NCBI GenBank assembly: GCA_024867545.1
Contig: JANFNE010000078.1
Location: 28,274 to 92,273, forward strand
From: Phytopythium helicoides
Lineage: Eukaryota; Oomycota; Peronosporomycetes; Pythiales; Pythiaceae
Direction: 5' to 3'
DNA length: 64,000 nt
This document shows, piece after piece, positions 10,614 through 19,159 of this stretch. The position numbers and the translations under genes were made by a program. The stretch's first letter is position 1. Every line of letters starts with the position of its first letter. A model generated the notes under the pieces. The model did not search any database. It saw only the letters and a program-made list of their open reading frames with translations, and was not told where the DNA came from.

Positions 10614-11264
10614 ATGGAGAAACCTGTTGGTAGCAATAACTCGCAAGCCAACGTAGTCCAATCCCGTCCAGCGCCACCCGAGGGATATTCGCGATCAGAA
10701 ACATTCGACAACGATCACAGCATTCGCGTCGGCGAGTGGGAAGCTCCGTTTTTCGGATGCTTCACTCACCTCGTGCCCAATTGTCTGATGGCATTCTTTT
10801 GTCCGTGCGTCTCGCTCGCGCAGATCTCCGCTCGTCTCGGCTACTCGTCGTACAAGTCGACTCTCATATCGCGCTTCCTCGTGATCGCGGCGATGTTTGT
10901 ACTGAGTGGACTCATCGCGCACGAGATCTTCAGAAACGAGTCGTCTTTCGGTGGCTACGTCGGTGCACTTTTCTCCAGCAAGCACTACACCACAGCCTAC
11001 TACGTGTACTGTGGCTTATTGGTCATTCCTGTCTACACATGGATCCGATTCTTGGTGGATCTGCGAGAAAAGACGCGCGAGCGCTTCAAGCTACCTGCCT
11101 CTCGCTGCGAAGACTTTTGTGTGGTTTACTGGTGCTCGTGCTGCGCCATGGCTCAAATAGCGACCCACATCAAGAGCTACAAGCCTGGCAGTTGCAGCTT
11201 TGATCCTCCTGATACTTTGCCACCGTATCCTCTTGATGTGGAGCAGGTGGGGACACCAGTGTAA
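10614..11264 (+). CDS. PLAC8-like Cys-rich membrane protein, copy 3
   Basis: A complete 216-aa copy. The start is the ATG of MEKPVGS; an in-frame GTG seven codons upstream is less likely. Block 1 (NCLMAFFCPCVSLAQISARLG), two hydrophobic segments and block 2 (WCSCCAMAQIATHIKSYKPG) are intact, and the tail carries LPPY. From about residue 125 to the stop it is almost identical to copy 2 (Thr to Ala in the Cys cluster, Ala to Val in the tail). The first 125 residues differ at many sites, and the LGYSSYKSTLI segment resembles copy 1. This mosaic pattern fits recent duplication or gene conversion confined to the 3' half. Confidence 0.88.
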   Translation: MEKPVGSNNSQANVVQSRPAPPEGYSRSETFDNDHSIRVGEWEAPFFGCFTHLVPNCLMAFFCPCVSLAQISARLGYSSYKSTLISRFLVIAAMFVLSGLIAHEIFRNESSFGGYVGALFSSKHYTTAYYVYCGLLVIPVYTWIRFLVDLREKTRERFKLPASRCEDFCVVYWCSCCAMAQIATHIKSYKPGSCSFDPPDTLPPYPLDVEQVGTPV

Positions 11265-11874
11265 CCGTAGCACCCATCCGTACGTTCGATAGTTCGGTGA
11301 TCCCTTATCAATTGGATCATGCAAATGCACTCGCACTGATTTGAAGAAAGTTACTGACGGTATGCACTATCTGAGTTGGTGCATTCTGTAGAAGGCTGAG
11401 CACGCTTACGACTCTCAAGCACCATTCATCTGTTCGTTCGATACCACCAGCCTTTCCGACCTCACAAGGGCACTCCAGCTCATCTCCGAGGTCATCATGT
11501 ACTGTCAAGAACAGTGCACTTGAACCATGGTGCGGTCTTGTAGGGTCGGCTCAAAACAACTGATCCTGGAAGCCTTCCTCGCCTCACCCCGGCCGAAGAC
11601 ATCATTGAGAACGATCATGCCTGCTGCTGCTGCTGCTGACACACTGTCAACTTTTGACAAATTGGTTGGGCCTGAAATTCCGGTCAAATCCACTGATTGG
11701 TCCTGGGCTCTGATATGGTCGCACTCGACAGATGATTTGTCTCATCGCTCCATATCATGAGCGGAAGCTTCATTCGGCAGGAATGGCTATTCAATGCCCA
11801 TTTTCCCATTTCAACCAAGTCGTGACAAGTGATATACGCATTGCGATGAAAGAACCCGTCGACAGCAACAACTC
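10991..11874 (-). repeat. Right arm of 884-bp near-identical inverted duplication
   Basis: Reverse complement of 9061-9944. It includes the 3' part of PLAC8 copy 3, the 581-bp gap 11265-11845 (no gene supported) and the promoter plus first codons of copy 4. Together the arms form the gene order 1-2 / 3-4 with mirror symmetry. Confidence 0.93.
11796..11816 (+). promoter_or_regulatory. Oomycete Inr/FPR-like core promoter of PLAC8 copy 4
   Basis: GCCCATTTTCCCATTTCAACC ends 30 bp before the ATG at 11846. It has the same position and form as the elements upstream of the other copies. Confidence 0.55.
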
Positions 11875-12538
11875 CCAACCGCACGCAGTCCAATCCAGTG
11901 ACGTGGCACGAAAGACCTCGGACAACAACCAGCACACTCACATGGGAAAGTGGGAAACTCCATTCTTCGGATGCTTCAAGGACGTCGTGCCCAACTGCCT
12001 GATGGCATTCTTCTGTCCGTGCGTCTCGCTCGCGCAGATCTCTGCTCGTCTCGGCGTCTATTCCTACAAATTCATTCTCATCACGTCTTCCTTAATGGCC
12101 GCGGTAATGTTCGTCGCGGGTGGATTCATCGCTCACGAGATTTACATGAACGAGTCCTCATGGGAAGACTATTGGACCGCCCTGAACTCTGCCAAGCATT
12201 ATAGCACTGCCTACCACATCTACAACGTTCTGATGATTCTTCCCATGAGCCTATGGGTCTGGTTTTTGATGCATCTTCGAGAAGAGACACGCTTCCGCTT
12301 CAACGGACCAAACAGTATTTACGACACTTGGGGTCTACTGGTTTTTCAGCTGCTACTCTCACTGGCACAGATGCTCTGTTTAGTATTCTGGTGCTCGGGC
12401 TGCATAACTGCCCAGATGGCGACCCGTGTCAAGTGCTACAAACCCGGCCACTGGAGCTTTGGTCCTCCAGACACGTTACCACCTTATCCTCATCCTATCA
12501 ATGAGGAGAAGGAGGAGACGCAATCAACAGAGCATTAG
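11846..12538 (+). CDS. PLAC8-like protein, copy 4 (variant block 2)
   Basis: A 230-aa copy starting at MKEPVDS. Block 1 is canonical (NCLMAFFCPCVSLAQISARLG). After the second hydrophobic segment there is a family-specific insertion with a third hydrophobic stretch (LLVFQLLLSLAQMLCLVF) replacing the usual IPGxCCxDCC part. Block 2 is then reduced to CSGCITAQMATRVK, with the KSYKPGSC core changed to KCYKPGHW. The LPPY tail is kept, followed by an acidic end. Copy 5 shares these changes, so copies 4 and 5 form a subfamily rather than a single broken gene. Confidence 0.85.
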   Translation: MKEPVDSNNSQPHAVQSSDVARKTSDNNQHTHMGKWETPFFGCFKDVVPNCLMAFFCPCVSLAQISARLGVYSYKFILITSSLMAAVMFVAGGFIAHEIYMNESSWEDYWTALNSAKHYSTAYHIYNVLMILPMSLWVWFLMHLREETRFRFNGPNSIYDTWGLLVFQLLLSLAQMLCLVFWCSGCITAQMATRVKCYKPGHWSFGPPDTLPPYPHPINEEKEETQSTEH

Positions 12539-13352
12539 TAGTGTGGCGTTAATTCTTGATTGAATCAATTGACGTTACTTCGGCTTCGCTTATAGCTAGT
12601 CGCTGCGGAAAAGCCTTCAGTAGGTGCTTAGCGATCTTCGATTTGAGTAATCGCTTGTCATGATATGGCACGACGTAAACGGTTACTGCTCTGACGTCAT
12701 TCGCTGTTATGTCAAGTTTCAGTGCTGCCGCGGATACCACACTTTGAGTTCTGCATCTCGATCCCTGATGCTTTCTGGGACAATAGATTTAAGTTACAGG
12801 ACAAGTAGAGAGGTTGGACACGCCTAGATAGCTCAATTCATTCTCAGTTTTGCGCCACAGCACGATCTTCGCTGTCCTCAACTGAGTTTCACAGCGTAAT
12901 ATCGTAAGAGCTCTCGTTTCCATTTTCCGCAACCGCCACTTCAGCTTTCGCTGTATACTGTGAGCAAGGTCATGAGTATAGTATACGTACCGAAAATAGT
13001 GGTTCATTTCATCCGATGTCGACTCAACATACACCATTTAATACAGGCTTCAATAGCACTATGATATGTTATCTATCTGCACTACAGGCCGCCACTTGGA
13101 TACAAATATCAAGTGTCTTGGTTTTAGGTGCGTTTTCCGCTCGCGCCGCTGTTCCGTGCAACCACAACTAGACATGCAGTTCGTGCATTTCAGATTCGTC
13201 GGACACGGCCGAGATACATCTTTCGTGCAGCTCGCTTGACTGAGAATTTGCTTCTACTTTCAGTGCAGCCGCTCCTTGCACGGAGGCTTCGTTCGACAGG
13301 AGCACCCACTTTCCATTTCGACCAAGTGGTGACAAGTGACAACCAGTTCGCA
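12539..13352. other. Gap between PLAC8 copies 4 and 5, with small unrecognised minus-strand ORFs
   Basis: Two short minus-strand frames (12549-12740 and 12789-13037) have protein-like composition but no recognisable family. The second has basic, helical character (RKLKWRLRKMETRALTILR). They could be remnants of a mobile-element or host gene. An Inr/FPR-like element (CCACTTTCCATTTCGACC) lies at 13306-13323, just upstream of copy 5. Confidence 0.3.
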
Positions 13353-14051
13353 ATGAAGAAACCAGTCGACAGCAACAACTCGCAACCACAAGCAGTCCGA
13401 CCCAGTGCAGCACCGACTGAAGGATGTTGGCGCTCTGAGGCATCCAGCAACGGCCACCACAGATACATGGGAAAGTGGGAAACTCCATTCTTCGGGTGCT
13501 TCAAGGACATCGTTCCCAACTGCCTGATGGCATTCTTCTGTCCGTGCGTCTCGCTCGCGCAGATCTCTGCTCGTCTCGGCGTCTATTCCTACAAATTCAT
13601 CCTCATCACGTCTTGTTACGTGGTCGCGGCGATGTTCGTGCTGAGCGGAATCATCGCTCACGAGATTTACATGAACGAGTCCTCATGGGAAGGCTATTGG
13701 ACCGCCCTGAACTCTGTCAAGCACTACAGCACTGCCTACACCGTCTACAACGTTCTGATGATTCTTCCCATGAGCCTATGGGTCTGGTTGCTGACACGAC
13801 TTCGAGAAGAGACGCGCCTCCGGTTCAAGGCATCTGGTGGTTTTCTTGACGTGTTGTATCTTGTTGTTGTACTGCTACTCTCGCTTGCCCAGATGCTGTG
13901 TTTAACTTTCTGGTGCTCGGGCTGCATAACTGCCCAGATGGCGACCCGTGTCAAGAGCTACAAACCCGGCCAATGGAGCTTTGGTCCTCCAGACACGTTG
14001 CCACCCTACCCTTATCCTCTCGATGACGAGCATGATAGGTCGCAAGAGTAA
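13353..14051 (+). CDS. PLAC8-like protein, copy 5 (variant block 2)
   Basis: A 232-aa copy starting at MKKPVDS; the longer upstream open frame begins with a non-ATG codon inside the promoter. It is closely related to copy 4: block 1 NCLMAFFCPCVSLAQISARLG, membrane pair, extra hydrophobic stretch YLVVVLLLSLAQMLCLTF, and reduced block 2 CSGCITAQMATRVKSYKPGQW. Its N-terminus (SAAPTEGCWRSE) instead matches copy 1, so the 5' and 3' parts have different nearest relatives, another sign of exchange within the array. The LPPY tail ends in an acidic segment. Confidence 0.86.
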   Translation: MKKPVDSNNSQPQAVRPSAAPTEGCWRSEASSNGHHRYMGKWETPFFGCFKDIVPNCLMAFFCPCVSLAQISARLGVYSYKFILITSCYVVAAMFVLSGIIAHEIYMNESSWEGYWTALNSVKHYSTAYTVYNVLMILPMSLWVWLLTRLREETRLRFKASGGFLDVLYLVVVLLLSLAQMLCLTFWCSGCITAQMATRVKSYKPGQWSFGPPDTLPPYPYPLDDEHDRSQE

Positions 14052-14343
14052 GGCTAAGCACTATGCGCAATACAGTTCGATCTCATCAAGAAGACCACAG
14101 AAAATCAATCCAACCGTTCCTGGTGATCGGAACGAATCCGCTGGGGGGAAATCCCGCTTGACTTGAGCAAGATCAACTCTGGATGAGTTCTATGGGTGCG
14201 TCGTCTCACACGCTCTATACACACTGCTCACAGTATGGCTGATCGATATCCATCGCGAATCCTCCAGGATCTGCACCCACTTCGCCTTTCAACCGAATCC
14301 AGTCTCAGTTGCGTCGCGAATCCAGACGTCACGACCATCCGCG

Positions 14344-15081
14344 ATGGAGAAGCCTATCGCCGTCAAGGTCTCGTCGCCGCTGCCTCAGGCGGTCCCCTAT
14401 AACGGCGAAACTGCTCCTGGAGTCAATCCGCTGCAAGTCCAGGTCGTCCAGCCGGTTCGAGCTGTGCCAGTTGGCTATGTGCGATCGCAGACCTTCGACG
14501 AGGACCAGCACGTCCGCGTTGGCGAGTGGGAGACGCGCCTGTGCGGCTGCTTCACGCACCTTGTGCCCAACTGCCTCATGGTGACATTCTTTCCGTGCGT
14601 CTCGCTCGCTCAGATCGCTACTCGTGTTGGCTTTGCGCCGTACGGCGTCACGCTTTTCATCTTCTTGATCGTGGTCGGCGTCCAGTACGCCATGAACGGA
14701 CTCATTTCGTACGAAGTGTACACGCACGACAACTCGACCGACTACGAAGATGATAGCTACGATGGCTACTGGTGGTACTCGTCGAGCGAGGACTACGGCA
14801 CTGCCTTCCGCATCTACAACGCGGTGGCGTGCGGGACCGAGGGAATCGTGATTGTGTTCGTGTGGCTTCTTCGCACCAAGATCCGCGCGCTCTTCGACAT
14901 CCCTGGACACTGTTGCACGGACTGCTGGGTGTCAATTTGCTGCTCGTGCTGTACCATCGCTCAGATGGCGACACATGTGAAGAGCTATAAGCCCGGCAGC
15001 TGCAGCTTCGGACCTCCTGACACGTTGCCAGCGTACTCTGGAGATCAGCCGCCGATGGCAATGCCTAGCAGCTACGTGTGA
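14344..15081 (+). CDS. PLAC8-like protein, copy 6 (Tyr/Asp-rich loop)
   Basis: A complete 245-aa copy starting MEKPIAVKV. The N-terminus is longer and Pro/Val-rich. Block 1 has FFPCVSLAQIATRVG in place of FCPCVSLAQI, so one Cys of the CPC is Phe. Between the two membrane segments is a loop rich in Tyr, Asp and Ser (DYEDDSYDGYWWYSSSEDYG). Block 2 is full (CCTDCWVSICCSCCTIAQM, KSYKPGSC) and the tail has LPAY. It is closest to copy 8, with near-identical DNA across block 1. Confidence 0.88.
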   Translation: MEKPIAVKVSSPLPQAVPYNGETAPGVNPLQVQVVQPVRAVPVGYVRSQTFDEDQHVRVGEWETRLCGCFTHLVPNCLMVTFFPCVSLAQIATRVGFAPYGVTLFIFLIVVGVQYAMNGLISYEVYTHDNSTDYEDDSYDGYWWYSSSEDYGTAFRIYNAVACGTEGIVIVFVWLLRTKIRALFDIPGHCCTDCWVSICCSCCTIAQMATHVKSYKPGSCSFGPPDTLPAYSGDQPPMAMPSSYV

Positions 15082-15495
15082 GAGGAGTTACTCGCTGCGA
15101 GTTTCGTCGATCATATGTGAAAGTTAGTGGCGGTCTATGTTGGTGGGAACCTTGCTCGCAAACCTCCTGTCATTGTGCGCAAGCGCTCTCTGATCATCAT
15201 CCATACAATGCTGTAACAAATTCTTGAGGACTTTTCGTTGCCTGCAAATTCATCAAGTCAGTCGGTCAACCTCAATTGATCAGAAGCACTAATGAGTCAC
15301 GTGTGATGTTGGTGGTGGTTGTCATTCCGACATGTTCTCGTTTGTCCTGGTCCGAGAATCACACGTGTCAGTGTATCAGTAGCCTATGCCCATCTCTGTT
15401 GGTCATTGTAGGTGCGTTCCGCCATCTCGAGCAGCTTTATTCTTCATTTCCCATTTCGACCGAGTCACGTCAAGCCACAACCAAATCGCATCGCA
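15082..15495. promoter_or_regulatory. Gap with Inr/FPR-like promoter of PLAC8 copy 7 (15443-15462)
   Basis: This 414-bp gap has no supported gene. It ends with TTCATTTCCCATTTCGACCG at 15443-15462, 34 bp before the ATG at 15496. This is the clearest example in the window of the oomycete initiator plus flanking promoter element. Confidence 0.55.
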
Positions 15496-16125
15496 ATGAA
15501 TGAGAACACTGCACTCATCAATGCATCAGGGGCACCTCCAGAGGCTGTTTCAAGATATGGCGACGAGCGATCGGAGTCTTTCGACACAATCCGTATCGGG
15601 AAGTGGGAAACCCCACTTTTCGGTTGCTTCGCACACCTCGTGCCGAATTGTCTGATGGCGTTTTGGTGCCCGTGCGTATCGCTCGCGCAGATCTCCACTC
15701 GCCTCGGTGTTTCTTCCTACGGTGTTGCGCTTCTCTTTTTCGTGCTCGTGGTTGGGATACAGTACAGCATGAATGCCCTGATGTGGCATGAGACGCTCGT
15801 GTACGAGAATTCCACCGACAACACGGAGGACCCCACGAGCAGCACTACCTACCGCATTTACAACTTCGGGGCGACTGCCGCCCAGGTCCTCGTGTTCTCT
15901 TCCATCCAGGGCCTGCGAAGCAAGATCCGCGAGCGCTTCGAGATCCCAGGACATTGGTGTGGTGACGTTTGGATCTCGCTCTGCTGTTCGTGCTGTGCTA
16001 TTGCCCAGATGGCGACCCATGTCAAGAGCTACACGCCAGGCAACTGCAGCTTTGGACAGCCAGATACGTTGCCAGCATATCCTCGAGAAGCTGAGCGTGA
16101 CGCTGCTTCGAGCAACGTCGTCTAG
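15496..16125 (+). CDS. PLAC8-like Cys-rich membrane protein, copy 7
   Basis: A complete 209-aa copy starting MNENTALINAS. Block 1 is NCLMAFWCPCVSLAQISTRLG. The loop between membrane segments is short and contains NST, a possible N-glycosylation site. Block 2 is ISLCCSCCAIAQMATHVKSY followed by TPGNC. The tail has LPAY and ends with a short acidic/Ser stretch. It lies between the sister copies 6 and 8 but is more diverged from both, with a block 1 more like copies 2-5. Confidence 0.88.
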   Translation: MNENTALINASGAPPEAVSRYGDERSESFDTIRIGKWETPLFGCFAHLVPNCLMAFWCPCVSLAQISTRLGVSSYGVALLFFVLVVGIQYSMNALMWHETLVYENSTDNTEDPTSSTTYRIYNFGATAAQVLVFSSIQGLRSKIRERFEIPGHWCGDVWISLCCSCCAIAQMATHVKSYTPGNCSFGQPDTLPAYPREAERDAASSNVV

Positions 16126-16441
16126 TGTAGGAAGTGAAGTAGAGACGTATGTGAATACATGATGAGGGATGGAGATCATGATAATTCGTTTTCGACATCC
16201 ACATTCGAACAGCGGAAAATCCTGCGGAGTATCCACTTGAAGAGTCCAACGCCATACAAACTGCAAGCCATGCCTATTGCTGGTCATCATGGGTGCGCCT
16301 CGTCACTTTTCTCTGCGCCTCATGCATTCCCATCTCACCGACGTTGGTCCTCCTCTCATCGACGCCTTCCTGCTCCGCTCCCACTTTCCATTCCAACAAC
16401 ATCGAGCGAAGTCAAGTCACAGCTTCATCGTTTGCACCGCA
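16126..16441. promoter_or_regulatory. Gap with Inr/FPR-like promoter of PLAC8 copy 8 (16381-16398)
   Basis: This 316-bp gap has no supported gene. CCACTTTCCATTCCAACA at 16381-16398 lies about 44 bp before the ATG at 16442. Confidence 0.5.
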
Positions 16442-17194
16442 ATGGAGGCGAAGACGGTTGTCATCAAAGCCTCAGCACCACTACCGGAAGCAGTTCCTTA
16501 CTATGGCAACGCAGCTCCTGGAGGCTATCCGCTCCAAGTGCAAGTTATCCAGCCTGCTGTTCCCATTGCTGAGCCTTCCGTTGGCTATGAACGATCTGAG
16601 ACTTTCAGCGACGACCAACACGTCCGCGTTGGCGAGTGGGAGACGCGCCTGTGCGGCTGCTTCACGCACCTTGTGCCCAACTGCCTCATGGCGACATTCT
16701 TTCCGTGCGTCTCGCTCGCTCAGATCGCGACTCGTATCGGCGTGTCGTCATATGGCGTCACGCTTTTCATCTTCTTGATCGTGGTCGGCGTCCAGTACGT
16801 CATGAATGGGCTCATTTCGTACGAAGTGTACTCGCATGAGAACTCGACCGACTACGTGGACAGCACCTACGATAGGTATTGGTGGCACTACTCGACCGAT
16901 GAGGACTATGGTGTTGCCTACCACATCTACACCGCCGTCGCGGCGGCTGCCCAGGTCATCATGTTCGTGTTCGTGTGGCATCTTCGAAGCAAGATCCGCG
17001 AGCGATTCGATCTACCGGGAAACTGCTGCGGAGACTTTTGGATCTCCCTCTGCTGCTCTTGCTGCTCCATCGCCCAGATGGCGACGCACGTCAAGAGCTA
17101 CACGCCAGGCAGCTGCAGCTTCGGACCCCCAGACACTTTGCCAGCGTATCCTCACGATACGACACCCACGGCGATTCCCAGCAACTTCGTGTAG
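16442..17194 (+). CDS. PLAC8-like protein, copy 8 (Tyr/Asp-rich loop)
   Basis: A complete 250-aa copy starting MEAKTVVIKAS. It is the sister of copy 6, with the same long N-terminus and the FFPCVSLAQIATRIG variant of block 1. The loop is rich in Tyr/Asp/Ser/Trp (DYVDSTYDRYWWHYSTDEDY) with an NST sequon before it. Block 2 is full (CCGDFWISLCCSCCSIAQM) and the tail has LPAY. The membrane pair is well formed (TLFIFLIVVGVQYVM; AAAAQVIMFVFVW). DNA around block 1 is almost identical to copy 6 while the flanks differ, as expected of local gene conversion. Confidence 0.88.
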   Translation: MEAKTVVIKASAPLPEAVPYYGNAAPGGYPLQVQVIQPAVPIAEPSVGYERSETFSDDQHVRVGEWETRLCGCFTHLVPNCLMATFFPCVSLAQIATRIGVSSYGVTLFIFLIVVGVQYVMNGLISYEVYSHENSTDYVDSTYDRYWWHYSTDEDYGVAYHIYTAVAAAAQVIMFVFVWHLRSKIRERFDLPGNCCGDFWISLCCSCCSIAQMATHVKSYTPGSCSFGPPDTLPAYPHDTTPTAIPSNFV

Positions 17195-17451
17195 GCGATA
17201 AATGCACTAGTATAACAGATCGATGAGCTTCCCTTCGCTTTTGGTCCCCATCATCGGCGATTCATCGCCGCCAGCAGGGGTGATGGAGCTCCAATTCGTG
17301 GCTGTAGCCAAATGCGGAAGTGAAGGATCCAGTTGCAGATGGGTTCAGGTGGGATTTGGCTTCGCCATGGAAGGACATGGTGCTTCGTGTCGAATGAAAC
17401 TCGGCAGTTCGCAACTTTCTTGGTGTTGTGCAAGTTATCTTCTACCAAGGC

Positions 17452-18159
17452 ATGCCCATGACGAACAAAGACGGAAGCAATGAGGCTCCGACACCTTCGA
17501 GCGTCTACATCAGCAACCAAGCTCCAACCTTTGCTCGAAGGCCCAGGCGTCAGGGAGTCGAGTGGATCCACATCAGGGAATGGGAGGCGGGGCTCTGCGG
17601 CTGCTGCTCGAGTTGTGTGCCGAACTGCTGCATGACGACCTTCTGTCCTTGTGTTTCCCTCGCTCAAATCTCAGCTCGACTGGACGTCATGCCGTACAAG
17701 CTGACGCTCCTACTCTACCTCATTATCCAGCTCACAGTTTGGGGGCTCTGCGGGATGGCAATTTACGAGCTCTACCGGGCCCACTATGACGTGTACGTTA
17801 AAGAATCTGACGGACACCGCTACAACGACGACGTTGTCGGCGGGGATTTCTTCGATGCCTTCAGGTCGTCGGAGGTTGGCCCCAAATTCATGCTGTACGC
17901 GATCCTCGCAAGCACAACATATCTCTTGATCTTCATATTCGTATGGTACCTCCGAGCAAGGACCCGAGCTCGCTTCGAGATCCCCGGCAGCAGTTGTGCC
18001 GACTGCTTTGCGTCTTTGTGCTGCACGTGTTGTGCCATCGCACAAGTCGCGACACACATCAAGAGTTACAAACCCGGAAGCTGCAACTATGGACCCCGCG
18101 ATACCTTACCGGCGTACGCCCACGGCCACATTGCAAGAAGCGTAAACGATACAGCGTAG
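17452..18159 (+). CDS. PLAC8-like Cys-rich membrane protein, copy 9
   Basis: A complete 235-aa copy; the start is ATG 17452 or the in-frame ATG at 17458. Block 1 is richer in Cys than in copies 1-8 (LCGCCSSCVPNCCMTTFCPCVSLAQISARL). A loop of about 50 residues lies between the membrane segments. Block 2 is canonical (CADCFASLCCTCCAIAQVATHIKSY), with NYGPRDTLPAY at the tail. With copy 10 it forms a subgroup sharing the NEAPTPSxVYIS N-terminus and the GPRD variant of GPPD. The 257-bp gap before it holds no gene. Confidence 0.88.
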   Translation: MPMTNKDGSNEAPTPSSVYISNQAPTFARRPRRQGVEWIHIREWEAGLCGCCSSCVPNCCMTTFCPCVSLAQISARLDVMPYKLTLLLYLIIQLTVWGLCGMAIYELYRAHYDVYVKESDGHRYNDDVVGGDFFDAFRSSEVGPKFMLYAILASTTYLLIFIFVWYLRARTRARFEIPGSSCADCFASLCCTCCAIAQVATHIKSYKPGSCNYGPRDTLPAYAHGHIARSVNDTA

Positions 18160-18381
18160 CTCAACCTCCTGTTTCTGTTCAAAGCAATTAATCTGGATTC
18201 TCATACATTAACAATGTACCACATGAAGGTCAACAGTAGAGCAAGTTTTGCACTTAGAAAGAGCAGTAGGAGTGCCTTTCAGGGTGCGGTCGATGAGAGT
18301 ATCCAGTCGGGTCTCGGCCCATTAACGATGGGGCAATGCGTTGCGGCACCGCTCCAAACACCTCCACTTCTTACCTGCCGA

Positions 18382-18400
18382 GTTTCATTTCCAAATTGTC
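18382..18400 (+). promoter_or_regulatory. Inr/FPR-like core promoter of PLAC8 copy 10
   Basis: GTTTCATTTCCAAATTGTC lies about 37 bp before the ATG at 18437, with the same placement as in other copies. Confidence 0.45.
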
Positions 18401-18436
18401 TGGCCTTCATCCAAGCCCTCCCTCCAAACTCTAACG

Positions 18437-19159
18437 ATGTCGTCGAGCAAGCATCTCGATAATGAAGCTCCAACGCCTTCAGGCGTCTATATCAGCGAGT
18501 CACAACTAGCTCCACCAACCTCACAGCTCTCTTCAGAACTCGAGGCCACCGAGCGTATCCGCTTTGGAGGATGGGAAACTGGGTTCTGCGGATGCTGCAC
18601 GCATGTCGTGTCCAACTGCTGCATGGTGACATTTTGTCCGTGTATCTCGCTTGCTCAGATCGCGAATCGGCTTGGTGTGATGTCGTTCGGTGTCACGCTT
18701 GCCATCTACTTGGTGATCGAGCTCGCACTTGGATGTTTCCAGAGCTTAGTCGTCTACGAGGTCAGGCATGCTTACTACCGTAGGAGCTGGGGTTATGACG
18801 GCTACCACTACGGCGGCTACTACAGCGACGACTACTACTACGGGGATTGGTATGGATCCTCGTACCATTCCAGAATTTACTTCACTTCATCCGCTAGGAT
18901 CTACACGTGCGCTTCGAGTGTAATCAACCTACTCATCTTCATCTTCGTGTGGCATCTTCGTGCGAAGACCCGAGAACGCTTCAACATTCCCGGAAGTTGC
19001 TGCTGCGACTGTTGTGCAGCTTTCTGGTGCTCATGCTGCACAATGGCCCAGGTTGCGACTCACATCAAGAGTTACAAGCCAGGAAGCTGCGACTTTGGGC
19101 CGCGTGACACGCTACCAGCATATAACGAGGGCAATGCTACTGGAGCAAGCATTGCATAG
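18437..19159 (+). CDS. PLAC8-like protein, copy 10 (Tyr/Gly/Asp-rich loop)
   Basis: A complete 240-aa copy starting MSSSKHLDNEAPTP. Block 1 is FCGCCTHVVSNCCMVTFCPC followed by ISLAQIANRLG. The loop between membrane segments is the most extreme in the array, dominated by Tyr, Gly, Asp and Ser (YDGYHYGGYYSDDYYYGDWY). Block 2 is very Cys-rich (CCCDCCAAFWCSCCTMAQV) with KSYKPGSC and LPAY. The second membrane segment is VINLLIFIFVWHL. The loop composition resembles metal-binding or aggregation-prone Tyr/Asp tracts, but no known motif is present. Confidence 0.88.
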   Translation: MSSSKHLDNEAPTPSGVYISESQLAPPTSQLSSELEATERIRFGGWETGFCGCCTHVVSNCCMVTFCPCISLAQIANRLGVMSFGVTLAIYLVIELALGCFQSLVVYEVRHAYYRRSWGYDGYHYGGYYSDDYYYGDWYGSSYHSRIYFTSSARIYTCASSVINLLIFIFVWHLRAKTRERFNIPGSCCCDCCAAFWCSCCTMAQVATHIKSYKPGSCDFGPRDTLPAYNEGNATGASIA

